DNA from: Apostichopus parvimensis
Taxonomy: Eukaryota > Echinodermata > Holothuroidea > Aspidochirotida > Stichopodidae
NCBI GenBank assembly: GCA_000934455.1
Contig: KN884538.1
Span: 31,550-95,549, forward strand
Direction: 5' to 3'
Length of the DNA: 64,000 bases
Part shown: piece after piece, positions 1 through 13,772 of the stretch
Layout: each line of letters opens with the position of its first letter
Position numbering within the stretch: position 1 is the first letter of the stretch
Notes under the pieces: generated by a model
The model's database searches: none
The model's input: the letters and a program-made list of their open reading frames with translations, nothing else
Told to the model about the DNA's origin: nothing
Program-made: the position numbers and the translations under genes

Positions 1-392
1 TGTCATAAAAGGTAATTCGACCTTTCCATCCTGAAAAAGAATAACCATAACCGTGTAAAAACAATACACGGGGTTATATCCAGGTGCTCAGTAGGACGTA
101 CCAGACCATGGAGCTATAAACGATCAGACATACGTCTGTCCTTTGCAAAGCTGTAGAGGTCACCAACTGTAATTTTGAGGTAGTTAAGTAGGCGTGGCAT
201 GTATCTCTGAGCACGTGAGTACATTGTACATACACACACGGGTACGGTACACGCAGCGCTCATTAGGCAGCGCTTTCATCATTTTACGCACACAATAACA
301 GTCAACTCATTGTGAATCGCTTAACGGCAGGTAGCAGACGACCGAAAAGACGACTGAATTTATACCGATTTGATTGAAGTTGATAAACGAAA
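1..392 (+). promoter_or_regulatory. 5' flank and probable 5' UTR of the FABP gene
   Basis: No gene is seen here. The stretch leads directly into the FABP start codon at 393. It holds a CACGTG E-box (212-217), a GGCGTGG-type GC/CACCC box near 190, and two AGCGCT hexamers about 16 bases apart near 255-275. No TATA box stands at a convincing distance from the ATG and the transcription start cannot be placed. The bases before the start (ACGAAA-ATGG) fit a good Kozak context, with purine at -3 and G at +4. The promoter role is inferred from position only. Confidence 0.35.
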
Positions 393-3300
393 ATGGCCGA
401 GTCACTTCTTGGAACGTACAAGCTAGAAAAGCATGAAAATTTTGAGAAATTCATGGAAGCCATTGGTAAGAAGCTTTGAAACTTATGCTAGCTATTTGTG
501 CTCCACAACATCTTCAAGACTAAGACTAGAGCCCAAACACTCATAATGAGATGGTGGTTATTCTTTTCACATGCAGAACGAAACGGAGGGAGTTAAGCCT
601 TTCGTTTCTGTGATAATAAGTAATACAGTTATAATTGTTGGAAAATATATTTCTTTTCGCATTATTTTTATGTAGGCGCATACTGCGTAGTGTTTTTCAT
701 TAGCCTATGATCTAAATAATTAATGTTAGTGAATTGTGGAGGTCAAAAGGAGTAGGCCTTCATACTAAATGAAGTAATACGTAGACCTAGCTCCAGCCAT
801 AACAAGTTTTGTTATGATGCGTCTAGCCTTTACAACTTTGCTAATCCTCAATTCGAGTTGTGCATATATCGTTTAATAAAAGAGCACTGTTAGCTTAATT
901 GTGATTGCTTAAGTGGTGGGATGAAATTTATTTCATAGATGGTACCATTATTTAGGTCCTAAATAATTGGCTGAAGATGCAGCACTTGAGTAAATAATGA
1001 AATTAGGCTAGTTAACATAATGAAAGCTATATAGGAAAAACTCACTTTCAATTTACTTATGAAGTCCCCTGACCCCAAATTCTCCTTCATCACTGTCATG
1101 TATAAATAAACTGTAAGTGTAACACAGCATACAAAATTTGACGCAATTATCTTTGTGGGAATGATAATTGCTTAGCACATCTATTGATCACATTTTACGC
1201 AAGTTTATATACTTAAACCATATAGCCTTATATATAAACTTATATCCTAGAAATTTGTAATTTTTTTTCCCTGCCTTAGGTGTTGGCTTGGCAACAAGAA
1301 AGATAGGAGCAAATACAACAAACACTAATGAGTTCACTCGGGATGGTGGAAAATTCAAAATCATTCAGAAATCCACCTTCAAAAACTCTGAGATTGAATT
1401 TGAACTTGGAAAAGAATTTGAGACTTCCACTGTTGATGGCAGAAAAGTCAGGGTATGTACTGTAAACTCAAAATGGTTTCAAAGAGTTTCATTTCTAAGC
1501 CTTTTTTCTTTGTTCATATCCAAAGATCTTACTTTTTGAGTTTTATCATTAATGCTACAGTAGCTATATGCCTAGTTGTGCTCACTAACTCATGCAGTCA
1601 TAACTTAGATGTCTACAATGTTTGCATCTTGGGCTGGTTTATACTGCATTAAATAAACCAGTATACATGTTGCTGGTTGCTAAATTTATGTAGCTATACT
1701 GATGTAGAACAGTGCAACCCATATGGTCAGATTAGTTATGTTGCTGTGAGTACTGTGAGCTCGTATCTCAAGTGCAGGGTACTTGGTGAAGTGAACTGCT
1801 TCCTGTAATGAAAATTAACTGAGCTCAACCGACTGTAATGTATATTTTTGTTTATATTTCAAATCATTGACTGAGGTGCAGCTCTATGTAGGAAAATTAG
1901 TTCTACAATATAATAGATCTTCATAGATTGATTTTTATAATTCATGAAGGTTTATCACTGAAATAATCCAATGTTAAAAAGTCTCAAGTTATCTGTCCCA
2001 ACCCAAATTTTGTTTCTTTAACCAAATGGCTAAAGGCCCAAAGGATCTGATTAATGGAGAGAGGATCAATGACACGATTTAATCTTTTCTTGTAGTGCAT
2101 GGCTTGAAGTGTGTACTAAAAAAAGATTTTATAGTAAATAGTAGTGCTCTTTGAACTGTAAGGTTTAAGTTATCCAACGTATAGTTTATATCTTTGATAC
2201 CAATGCCAGAAATTTGTTCCTCTGATAAACATTTAAATTCAGAGAGATAACCTGTTAATTGTTTCTTTGTTTTATCAGTGAATTGTTGTTGACATGCAGA
2301 CAACAGTTGCATGGGTCAGCTCAAATTGATAAGGCTTACTAGTTGAGATGTCAGTCTAGATACTCACAATCCCCTGTTGTGTATTTTGGACAGGATTATG
2401 GTGTGTCCCATTGATAAGAATTATGTACTCTCTTAGAACTTGTGGTTAAGATATTATTTTACTTTACTGTCCTATTGCCATAGTGTCCTGTCTCATTTCA
2501 GACAAGCAAAATAAGTTGTGATTGAGAGATCTATACAGTATAGTACTATATAGTGTCCTTTGCTGTCCTATTGTTGTGGTTTCCTGTTATGCTGCACACA
2601 CGTTCTACATATCCTGTCATTATGAAACTGGTATATATACCTGTACATGTATATATACCAGAAGTTGTGAGACAAATCTTACAGGCCGAGGGTTAAAAGT
2701 GGTCAATTTTAGCTCCCACTTTTTAGCATTGCCAAACTTGCTGAAACAATTTGAAAATGCTATAGATTTTGACCTTTTCCCTAGATTAATCTTAACGATC
2801 TGCTTTATTGGCTCCAATTGTAGCACGCTATAGCAAGGAAAGTTTTGTGATTACGTAATCGGCCTGCCACGGTCGTAAGTCGACCGCAGGCTCTACAGTT
2901 AGCCTGCATAGCTTCTTAACACCATATGGCTCTTGGTGTGAACATTGTGAGTAAATATGTTCATGTCTACAGTGTAGTTAATCATACAGCGTTCACACAA
3001 AGACACTCATACAAGAAAAAATATGTGGCAGGCGTTGCAGACTAATTGGTAAAAAAGGGGTAATTTTACGACCAAGGCACGTCGGTTACATAATCTCAAG
3101 AAACTTTTTCATGGTAGCGTGCTATTATTTGCTATAGTTGGGGTCTATACAGCAAACCTTTAAATATTGAGGAAGAGGTTCAGTCAGACTTGACAAATAC
3201 TTTTAAGATTACTGTTAAGTAGTGTATGTGTTCAGGTTTGAATGTGAATGACCATATTACATTTTAGCATATTTGTGGGCAATACTGTTGCCTTTTAAAA

Positions 3301-5946
3301 AGAATTTATGTTGAGAATGAAAAACCAACATTTTATAGAATACAGTAGTATCCATAATGACACAACAGACTAGAGGCACAACTATTTTTATTGTACTTGG
3401 GGGAAGGGCATCAGGTTGGCTAAGATGTTATAAGTTGTCAAGGGAAGCCAGGGGTCTATATTTTGCAACCTTTGAAATACTGTTGAATTTTGACTGTTTA
3501 GGTTGCACTTACTGCATATTTATGAAAGTTCTGTATGTTGGGTATTTATTTTGTTTGCCATGGGGGAGGGGATAAAATCCCCTGATTTAATTCTGGTAGT
3601 ATTTGTGGTGGCAGCAGACTACTTACTTATTGCAATCTATTTTTGAAGTATAATGAAGAGTCTTATTGAGTAACATTATACATTGAATCTCCAAACAACC
3701 ACATCAAGAGGTAGGAACCAAAAATATGGAGATGGGGAGGGAGGGGGATTCATTAGCAATGTGTTATATCTTCCAAACTGTGCATCTTCCTAATAAGTGT
3801 CACACTGTCTGCCGTGGGATTAGATAATATTACTACTTGATATTGCAAAGTTCTGCCAAACTACTGTACGGTTAGATTAGAGCAAAATGCTCTGTTAAAT
3901 ATTTTCATGTAAATTTGCTTTGATCCCTATATATATATTTAATTTTCCTTTAAAGGTCAAGTTTTTGTATGGTTCACTTTAACTGAAATTACTAGTACCA
4001 CTATTAATTTTGGTCTCCAATGTCATTTTACAGACTGTCTTCACCTGGGAAAACGGAAAGTTGATACAGAAAGAATGGCCGCTGAAGGACAAAGCCGCAG
4101 GAGAGGCAGTTTATGAAAGGGAACTTAAGGGTGATCAGCTCATCACTGTAAGTACAATTGTACAACATGAAATGATGTATTAAATATATACAGAATGCTA
4201 CAAAAACCAGGTCAAAGTTCATTTGTTTAGTGCAGGACGTTACTCAATAGGTCACGATTCCTTCTAAATGTATATTATGCACGCTAAAGTGAATGCTAAA
4301 TATGCGCTCAAAGCAATTATTGACTAGGCTCTACGTTCACACAGACATGTTGTATGTATTTATGATGTATTTTGTACTTAGATTTTCTTGTATAACTTTG
4401 TGTGTGGCGGTAGGAGATGGGGGTGGGGGGTCAAGGTTGATCCCCCCTTGAGTAGCATGTGGTTTTACAACCTGGAAAGGGTTGAGGAGTTACCACCGAC
4501 TAAGAATTGGATCTAAGCTCAATTGGTAAAGCACAGGACTTGTGAATCCGTTTCTAGCCAGTAATGTCTATAAGTGACTCAATTGCAAAATCCAAAATTT
4601 TCTATAAACTATTACATATTATCAGTGCAGTGCCGTAATACAGTACAGAAGTACATTATTCATTATTTGCCCTTCAGGATGCTGTTAATGGAATATTTCT
4701 ATTCGCAGACAATGTGACACTCATATGGGAAAAGGAATGAATATTACACACTGTTAGCTGCAAACCCCATTTCAATATATCTTTAAGTTCCTAACTTGGA
4801 CCTATTCTGACTGGCTAAAAGCTGGAGTCTTCCTTGGAATCACAGTAATGTGGTCTGTGATGTCAGAAATGGCAAATGTTCTTCAAAAGCTTTACTTTTA
4901 TATCATATCTTCTTGTTGATTTATCCTTCAAAATGTGATACATTTGGAATATTGCTTAGCTGTCAATATTCTCTGTAATTTTATCAAAATCAACAATTTC
5001 ATAGAATAATATTAATTTTCATCTATGAATGAATATTTAAAAAAATTGAAAAAAACAATTTCAACTGAATTGCTGTGATGACATAATTTATTCTGCTGTT
5101 GCCAGATGCATTCACACGGTACCACTAAATTTGAAAGATGCATATCTTTGCCATGCTAATGAGAGTGTAGGTTTGAAAAGCCACCTGAGTGTCCCTATGT
5201 ACAGCATCATACGCCAAGCAATCTGTATTACAGGGCAACTGCTGACATGCACAACAGACTGTTCAACTATTTATTAGGATAAGAATGTTTCCTTTGAAAG
5301 ATAATGTCACAGTTCTATGTTCTGAAGCCCAGCTTGCTTTAAACAGTGATTGAATGAATCATTTGCAGTGTTTAAACAAACAGTAGATAATGCCACATCA
5401 GTTTAACGAAAGAAAAGACAATATTGAATCTTATGGTAATTAGTAGTAGGTAGTTAATTCCAAATTGGTATCAAGTTTATTGTACTAAATATAGAACAGC
5501 TAATGAGTGGCGGTGTACATAGAACATCACTCCTAAACCTCATTAGTTGGGGTTGGTCATATTTACTCAAAGTACAGAGTCCCTGTATCACCTACAGTAT
5601 TTTACCATTTGAATTATAGAATCTTAATGAGTGTTTATAAATAATTAGCTTTATTGCCTCTATCGACTCACAGAATGTCATCTTGTAGCCAGCAGTTTTA
5701 CACTATGCCAACTTTCATTACATTTGTTACAGAAGCTTTTGGTTAAATAACTGTATTTAGTTATTAATAGCTATAAATAACCACTTAAATTTTCATACGG
5801 ATAAATTGACATGAAATTATTTAAATAAATAAACAATTTTAGTAAAATTCCGTCCTGTCATATCAAGTTGTTGATGACTGTTTTTCTTCCCACAGACATG
5901 CAAATGTAAAGACATTGTCTGCGTCAGGACTTACAAGAGAGTGTGA
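393..5946 (+). CDS. FABP: Fatty-acid-binding protein (intracellular lipid-binding protein family), 4 exons, 136 aa
   Basis: Exons are 393-465, 1280-1452, 4034-4147 and 5896-5946. All introns are GT-AG, the phases join cleanly (1, 0, 0), and the total is 411 bases including TGA. FABPs are small cytosolic beta-clams that carry fatty acids or retinoids. The N-terminus GTYKLEKHENFEKFMEA fits the family signature (G-x-[FYW]-x-[LIVMF]-x4-[NHG]-[FY]-[DE]), followed by GVGLATRKIG and STFKNSEIEFELGKEF, close to heart/brain-type FABPs. The C-terminal CVRTYKRV keeps the Arg-x-Tyr pair (Arg131, Tyr133) that holds the ligand carboxylate. Exons of 73, 173, 114 and 51 bases match the conserved vertebrate FABP layout, exon 3 being 12 bases longer than the usual 102. 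The last strand has three Cys (122, 124, 129). The paralogue (heart/brain-like or CRABP-like) cannot be fixed from reading alone. Confidence 0.95.
466..1279 (+). other. FABP intron 1
   Basis: AT-rich intron with donor GTAAGA and acceptor CCTTAG after a T-run. No coding or repeat structure is recognised. Confidence 0.85.
1453..4033 (+). other. FABP intron 2, with an old inverted repeat
   Basis: Intron with donor GTATGT and acceptor TTACAG. Its only clear structure is an imperfect inverted repeat (arms about 2821-2881 and 3063-3124), listed separately. The small ORFs in it have no family resemblance and are taken as chance. Confidence 0.8.
2821..3124. repeat. Degenerate long inverted repeat (old foldback MITE?)
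   Basis: The left arm starts TAGCACGCTA and runs through GTGATTACGTAATCGGCCTG to the shared GGTCGTAA block near 2881. The right arm, reversed, reads TAGCACGCTA, then GAGATTATGTAACCGACGTG, then TTGGTCGTAA. Identity over about 60 bases is roughly 70% by eye. The two arms enclose about 180 bases. This is the shape of an aged foldback or MITE insertion. No target duplication is obvious. Confidence 0.45.
4148..5895 (+). other. FABP intron 3
   Basis: Intron with donor GTAAGT and acceptor CCACAG. It contains a short tRNA-like A-box stretch (about 4508-4545, AGCTCAATTGGTAAAGCAC) with no convincing B-box, so at most a SINE scrap. Nothing else is recognised. Confidence 0.75.
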
Positions 5947-6397
5947 GGTGCGACTCCTTCCAGCAGCCGTGAGGGAAATGTGTCATCCAATCGAATCATT
6001 TTAACCAATTACCAATCGATAATTAGCATAATCTGTGCAGCTTACACATACACACTTTACTGTACGTGGAATGGGAGAGTGGAACTAATGTGTCAATCCA
6101 GCGTCTGATGTAACTTTTGTGTTCTTCGACTTTTATTGCTTTGGGTTGTGGGGGGTGGGGGGTGGGTTGTTGTTAATCGTACTGTTTTTTTAAATTTAGG
6201 ACAAAGATTCTGCTCTGAATAGCATCATAAATCTGTAACACTAATATACAAGGACCAACAGCCAGTACAAGTTGCAAACCTGCCCATTATAATGGAAGTT
6301 CTTATGAGCTTATCTGGTGAGTGTCTGGAGCTGTCTTCATTCTGTAATTCACTTGAAAATCAAAATGCTGATGTTTTTTTTTTCTTTTCTTGTTTTT

Positions 6398-6427
6398 AAT
6401 AAATGTGTTACTGACTTTCAGAATAAA
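6398..6427 (+). terminator. Candidate poly(A) signals of the FABP transcript
   Basis: Two AATAAA hexamers (6398-6403 and 6422-6427) lie about 450-480 bases after the FABP stop, on the coding strand. They are the nearest canonical signals, but others occur downstream near 7300 and 7787, so the actual 3' end is not fixed. Confidence 0.35.
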
Positions 6428-8339
6428 TTTCATGTCATAACAGTAAACAAAATTTCCAACAGTACATATTGTTGACCTCACTCACAACAAACAGGCGGGC
6501 AGGAAATTTATAATCTGAATAACCTGTCTGATTTATATACCAACAGTAGCTGATAACAGAAAGATCTCGGTGTTGCAAAATGTTCTCTTTGTAGTAAGAT
6601 AAGGTGTCTTCTCGTACAATAGAGAAGACTTAATTAACAAGCTCCTCATTCACTCGTAGCGTAATTAATATTGTGCCACATTGTTTTTTTTATACATATT
6701 TACATCTATTTGAAATATTTCAAGACAATTCTTGTTTCATCTACAAAAATAATGTGCCAATTAAGCGTGCAACTGTTAAGTTTAATGCCAACTTCAAACA
6801 ATTACTTGCCATATGTTTCTAGAACATTTAATTCTTCTATGTCAAAGTTAGCTCATGAATGCTTTATGAAAATGTAAATGCTAGCTTTTATCATATATGT
6901 ACTTCATAGTATGGTGCTATGTTAATTAGCTTTATGAATCTTTAGATATTATTATCATTACTGTTGCCAATATTGTTGATTCAGTACTCATGAGTATTGT
7001 TATCCAAGCAGGTAATTTTGTAAAGAACTCTGCTTGGTACCATTAATTGCTTGCTCTATATGAAACAATGTTATTAATTAATGCATATTCAATCAACTAC
7101 CAGCAAAGCTTCAAATTATTACATGAGATTAATTATAATTTAAATCTTATTTGCATTTTAATATATATAATATGAACATCTACTAGTTGACCAATCAGGA
7201 TGCTGGTTATATATACAGTATTCCTTGAAGTTGCATTCCATCGATATTCTTCCTGTTTTTGTTCATTGGTCTTCGATTACAAGGGTGAAGAAAGTTGCAA
7301 TAAACATCAGCCAAAGACTGCTTTATTGTAGATTAGATACTGTACATGTATACAAGTTATACATTTATGTGTACATGAATATTCAGTTATTGACACTTTG
7401 AAGGATGGATATTATATTTGCCTTCATTTTTGCGAATGACCGTCAAAACAGCCAAATATTGCTTTATTGTTAATGAGATACAACACTTACATGAATATTC
7501 AATATTTTCGGAATCTTGTCAACTTTCCACTTTTCGTCAGTGCACAATAAGATGTGCAATGTAGTGTGATTAGTTAGAATGACGTTTGTATTTTGGAACG
7601 GTTGTGGGATCTAGTCCCACAAATAATGGTTCCTTCTGCTTCCATCTCAGTTACAGGGTGACATTTATGTGCTTCCAAGTATTAAATTATTTGATTTTTT
7701 AAATAATGCTGTCTTCTTTTAAGTAGATTTATCCAATTTTCATTTCATTTCCCACCTCCTGTTGTATGCAATTGAAGCTGTTTGAACAATAAAAGCAATG
7801 TTAAGTGACTATTAAGGATTTTGTCCCCTTTCTTTTTATTGGATCATTCATAAACAGTATTAAATGTTCTTGGCAATGTCAAAAACTAGTTCACCAATTT
7901 AAATTTAAAGGTATTGTTCTGTTTTAGTCAATTCTTAAATATACTCACATCTGTGATATGTCATGTAAAGGACTAAAGAGGTGTAGATTAAGTTGGTAAC
8001 CCTTATTCTGTGTAAAAATCCCCTAAGATGGAGCTTTGGTTTCTAAAGTATTGGTCTCATTGTCAACTGTTATATCCCCTACTTCCTTTCTTGGGAACTG
8101 TGGTCATGCCATCATCAATATGGTGTACCTAGTGCTGTCTACAATCTTAAACTGCAATTCACACTGAGTTGATACCTTATGCCACTTAAGCCAAGCCATA
8201 TTTACTTTGAATATCCTTCAACCTGAGATTTTGGGCCGCTCCTGATACACCGGTTTCTACAGGCAGTGCCCACATCATCCCCCCCCCCCCTTTCAACCTT
8301 ACACATATAATTAGTTATTAGCACAACCTTGAATGTAGA

Positions 8340-8720
8340 ATGTTTTATAGCTTAAATAGCATTTAGGGTTCAAACCCCAGGTAGTGCATTTTGCTTTTTC
8401 TGTCCTTTTTCCTGCTTCCATTCTGAAGTTGAAATATTTGAAACAAGCATTTTTTCTCAACAGTTACTGTGGCACAGTAGTTAGTTCTCTGTAACTTAAA
8501 AGCATCCAACACAAACTCCTTGTCTAGGGTTCAAACCCCAGTAAATGCATTGCTTTTCTTGTCCTTTTTCCCTCCTTCTATTCTTAAGTTAAAATACTAG
8601 AAATGAACATTATTTCTCAAAGTCACTGTGGCAGAGTGATTACTTCTGTGTTAACTGAGAGTCAGACGCGCTTGATGTCTGCGGTTCAAGTCCAGCTAGA
8701 GGTTTTAATTTTCTGTTCTT
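8340..8720 (+). repeat. Three degenerate tRNA-like (SINE-like) units in tandem
   Basis: AGGGTTCAAACCCCAG occurs at 8365-8380 and again at 8526-8541 (161 bases apart). A third version, TGCGGTTCAAGTCCAG, sits at 8680-8695. Each is a good pol III B-box (GGTTCRANNCC). The second and third are preceded by ACTGTGGCAnAGTnnTTA, an A-box-like half, and the first two are followed by matching text (GCATT, TTTTCTGTCC or CTTGTCCTTTTTCC, then TTCTCAA). This looks like a SINE or tRNA fragment amplified in tandem. The family is not recognised. Confidence 0.55.
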
Positions 8721-8869
8721 AGGAGCAGTGTAAAGGTAAAAAATGAATTTAATTCAGTGGGAACTGAACTGGTGTAATGTGTAGTTCCATATAAGCTATT
8801 AGATATATTGCTAATCAGCTCGTTTCAAGCCGCAGGTTGAGTGATCACAATCCATGGACTTTGCCAGCA

Positions 8870-9055
8870 GCCCACTCTCTGACAAGGGGCTTAGGTAAGT
8901 TGCACATCCCTCCCTCTCCTTAACAAGGAGTTAGCCAGCACCCTTCCAAAAGCGGCCTAGGTAATGTTGCACATCTCTCCCTCTCCCTAATAAGGAGTTT
9001 GCCAGCACCCTTCCCAAGCGACCTCGGTAATGTTGCACCGCCCTTCCTCTCCATG
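8870..9055. repeat. 66-bp minisatellite, about 2.8 copies
   Basis: The phrase TAGGTAANGTTGCAC recurs at about 8892, 8958 and 9024, spaced 66 bases. The rest of the unit (CTCCCTCTCC, AANAAGGAGTT, GCCAGCACCCTTCC) repeats with few changes. Confidence 0.85.
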
Positions 9056-12000
9056 ACTACGATAGGTGTAGCAAATGTTTTGTTACGCAGTCAAAGTCCA
9101 AACAACTGACTACATACTTCAAATGCCCACTTGCAACACGGGTATAACCCAATGGTCAAGTGGTATAGCAAATATTTTGCCATCACAAGGTCCTTGGTTT
9201 AATCCCAACTTCTGCTCTTATTAATTCCTTGGGGTAAAAGCCAGACAATGCTGGATTTTTCAAATCTTGTTTAGCAGTTGGCTCATTGGATACCTTGCCA
9301 CATTTTGCATAAGAAAGTGTTGAGCATCACTAACTTCAAGTGACCAGCCAAGTACAAAGTTCATCCAAACTTTACTTTCACAGTTGCTTACAAGATTTTC
9401 ATACGTGACTTATGTTGACATTAAATGACCCTTGACCTCCACACCGATTTTGATAGAATTCTTGTACTCACTATACCTCGGCTCTACATACCGAGGAAGT
9501 TCAACCAATATGTACTCTTTGACTGATCGAGTTTACAAGCAGGTATCACATACAAGGGCATGCTATCATTATAGCATAGATTCCTTTTGCCTCTGGCAAG
9601 GATTCAACAAACAAACAAAAATGTGACCAAATAATGACACAGAAAGGAAAGAAACATTTAAAAATCAGCCAATCTATTCTTCTCTTTTATCCCAATATGA
9701 AATAAGAAGACTTCATTTAATAATTCTCCCAAAAAATGACTTAATTGGTAAATGTTTGTTAACTTTGAAGAAAAAAAAATGTCAAAAGGAAACCTCAAAG
9801 CACAACTGCTACAAAAATTGGATGGGAAGATTTAAGATTAATATAAAACAAACAAAACTACGAATTAAATATACAAACCGTGGCTAGACCACTGTGTGCT
9901 GGCCTTCCACTCTACCTACACTTATTCTTCGTTGATTTGTATTTATTCGTTTATTTAAGTTTGTGTCTTACAAATATCTTCCCTTTATCAATTCATTTTA
10001 CAGTCCTTGATTTCTTTTATTAATGCTTGAAAATTTTAAGACTCACCATCGACAACGAACGTCCTTAAAAAAATCGAAGGAATAAAAGCATTCTTTTGGA
10101 CAGATAATTACAACCAAAACTCAAATTGATTTGTAATTCTAGACTCGATTTAGGCTAAGACCTGTCCGTAGATACTCGATATTAGTAACTGCCTGTAACT
10201 GCTTAGCATTACATCTACTGAGTGCCCTAACTACCATACCTGTTTTTAGAATGTAATAACATTATGTAACCACAGGAAACCACCACAAAGATGGTAAATA
10301 CCAGCCAATGATAAAACCACAAAATACAAGCTCTGAAACAAAACAAAACATTGGTCGTTTGTGGAGAGAGCATCAGAGGGCAAAAGGGCATAGATTTCAA
10401 TTCAAAATTTAAAAAAATTGTCTGGGATTTGACAAGCACACCACATGAGGGCCAAAGGCAATTTTACAGAACTTGTTGTTTTTTTTCTCTCAGTCAAATC
10501 TTTGACTTTCTTTGATTGATTGCTAACTATGTAAAATCTCCAACTACTTCATTTGAACTTTTTTGGGTAGATATTAATCACCAGTCTTTAAGACAATTTG
10601 TTTGCTGTTATTTCAAATATAACGTCAAGTATTTACGTGACAGCTATTTATATAAGTACAGACTAGTGGCCTTGCCAACGGTTCTTCTGAGTATTTTGAA
10701 AGATAACTTGTAAGTGGTATTTATTCTTTGAAGTCTGGTTATTAATAGTGATAAATTGTTGCCATGGTAACAAAAACTGTTTCGAAAATGTGTTATCTAT
10801 ACAAACTCACTCCTTCCTGTAAAATAATCGTCTCTCTAAAACAAAAGTATTACCAAATTAGAGTTATCTGCATACACTAGTACTATAGACGTAGGGATGA
10901 AGTCCGAGATGTATTCTATTCTGTAATAACTCGCTTAATTCAGTGATACATTTTATCAACCAATGAAATGCAATGCTCCATGAGACATTTTCTGTGAAGG
11001 CACTCTGTAACCATTGAAGACACATTATACAGTTCAAGAGAAGAAAATAAATATCACCTAATAAAGCGTGTGTATTAAAACAAAAGAATAAAACAGATCT
11101 TGGTCAGTCACAAACCAGAATGTCTGTGTTTCATTTTACAGTTCTTTGGGTTTCAATACTGCCAACTATTGATCAAAACTGGTTTAGACAATTTGATGAG
11201 ACTATAACAAAAATACAAATATGATGGGAAGGTTGTATATAGCAGGAAAAAGGGTATACACTTTTGTTATGATATAGTTATTCTTCACTTTTTTTATATA
11301 TTATGTTGGAGGGGTTGGGGTAGGGGGTGGGGACACATGTTACCAATTAACATAATGTAAAACATTTGCAACCCACTTGAGCATCTAACATTTACAAGCT
11401 GAAATTGTGAAAAAAAGCAAAACAAGAGTACGAAGCCCCAACCAACGAACTGATCATTGCGAGAAGAAACCTTCGCCTCTCATCATCTGAGGGTCGGTAA
11501 ACAAGTCCATGTACAAATAAAGGGCAATGAAATCTCTATCAACTTGACATCAACTTTTTACTATCAACTTGCCATCAACAAAAAGCAAATTCTTATAAAG
11601 ATGGGTGAGGATGGCAGAGGAAGAGATGCTATAAATAACAATGCAATGTCCATGGAACTGGATCATAAAACTGGAATATAATTAAAAGCAAAGAATTGCA
11701 CCCAGAAAGAAACAAATGTATAACATGTATGGCACACAGTTGTGACGATTCATTTTCATCCTCTTTGACGTGAGAGGATGCACAAAAGTGGAAAAATCCT
11801 AAAAAGAGCTACAAAATTTCTCTGCCCTAAAACAAAAGGAAGAAAGGTACAAACAGATGGTCAACCCATCCGGTTTATTCCTTGTCGAGTGAGTTGTCAT
11901 GAAAAACAGACCACTCGTTCTGAAAAATTAAATTCTTCTCGACTGATAAAATAATTTAATCGACACAAAAAAAAAAAGAGTTTTCGGAGATTGTGCATTG

Positions 12001-13772
12001 TGGTTGACGGGGGGGGGGAGAAAAATGTCCATAAAAGTACATACATAAAAGGAGACGAAAAAATGAGTATAATGATGGAGATAGAGAGAGGCAAAGAAAA
12101 TGACATAATTCGAAAATAAAAATATATGGACAACACAAAAGAGAGAAAACAATAGAATAGAAAGACAAAACATTTGGAAGACTGCCTATTGTCTCTTTGA
12201 GTCTCCTATTGTAGTTTGAGTTTACCTTGAAGTAGTAGTTTTTCTTAATCTTTGTACACCCAAAGTTTTACATTCATAGGGCTATTACAACAATTAATGG
12301 TGGCTTAAATAGTGTGGGGTTATTTTTTTTTTCATTGTCTGTTTTTAGATCATTTTAGTACTTAGCAAATATATAAAAAAAAAGTGAGAAGAAAGAAAGA
12401 AGAAGAAAAGGGAAGTAAAGGACCAACTGCTGCTACTCAATGACTTCCCAGCTGACTACTTGGACCACTTCAATGTCAGTTCTAGTCAAACACCTGAAAA
12501 ATGTAAGAAAAAAGAAATTTAAGTCAATATTTAAAGGCAATGAGAAAAAGAAAAATGGCCGTCAACAGATTTTTTTTAGTCTAACGAATCATAGTCGGTG
12601 GCAAGGTCAAATTTTGAGTAGAGATGGTGGGTGGCAAATTATCCCCAACCCACCTGTCCACCCCCTCCCCCCTCTCTCCTTCAGCAGACCCACCGACAGA
12701 AAATGCTGATATTATTCAAAGCTGAAAGTGGACGGAACATCATTTGAATAACTTCAATTGACATATAAGTAAACATCCCTGTCAGGGTTTAAAATCATTC
12801 TTTGAAAAAATTGAGTTTTGTTTTCTGTTATCTCTAGGAACTCAATAAGTATTGTTTTAATTTAATAATATAATGCATATGCCACCCTGTTACCCTGCTA
12901 GCCGAGGCATATCATGCAGACAGTTCCACTAAAGTATTTGCGCGACTGACAATTCACAAACTTGTTTTACAAAAATTTCACATCTGACAATTACTGTAAG
13001 TACTGACTGTTATACTCTCCCAGTATTGGCCACAAAAAGGAAACACCTTTTTGTGATAATACATTTCACGTGAATAATTTGCCAAATTTTTGGGGAACAT
13101 TGTGAAAACTTTTCAAGGCTGTAAACTGAAGTCTGATGGATACATGTCACAGATTAACGTTTCTATCGTTTGCAAAATTGTTGTCGACTATGCCCTATGA
13201 GATATATCATAAAAGGCAAAATGAAGTTTTATTCCCCACAGATGCGTAACAGTCAGAAAGATGCGATGGGTTACGAATTCATGAAACAAAACAGACCCAA
13301 GACTGAAGAAAGCAGGGACCCCCGACAGAGGTTCGAGATTGGGGGACAAGGGCCAAAGGCTAGACCGATCTCTAGAGGTGTAGAAAAAAAAACGCCACCA
13401 AAATATTACCATCGATCAGACTAGGGCAATGTGCCAGACATTTTCAGCACTGGAGTGTAAATAATTATCATGTAATTACATTTCTTCACCAACAACGACT
13501 TTCTTCAAATTTACACATTAATACCAATTACATGCAAAAAACAAATCAGAAATGCTTTAGTGAAAGTTTTTCAGCTATTTTCTCTATCATTTTGAAAATT
13601 TGAACTTAACAGAGAAGGGGCAGATGAGTTGCATGTTGTTGTCATGGTAAATTTTTTAGTATCCCAATATTCCTGAAGATCTGCAAAACTTCAATTAGCA
13701 CAACAAGTTTGATTTGAATTGGTCTGGTTGGTTGGTTTCCTGTTTTACCTCTTAATTTCCATTAACCTGATC

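Larger units (their letters stand above)
5947..13772. other. Intergenic region between convergent FABP and coronin, including both 3' UTRs
   Basis: No protein gene is supported. It holds the FABP 3' UTR at the left, presumably the coronin 3' UTR at the right, a trimer of tRNA-like units (8340-8720), a 66-base minisatellite (8870-9055) and a degenerate tRNA-like scrap with a weak B-box near 9140-9220. Homopolymer runs such as C (8280), G (12010) and A are common. Small ORFs here show no family features. Confidence 0.7.

Noticed and set aside
4508-4560. tRNA-like fragment in FABP intron 3
   Set aside because: Only an A-box-like half is present; no B-box at the right distance and no fold.
8365-8695. 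CRISPR-like array (repeats with spacers)
   Set aside because: Only three B-box units with long, related spacers, in a eukaryotic genome; they are tRNA-like repeats.
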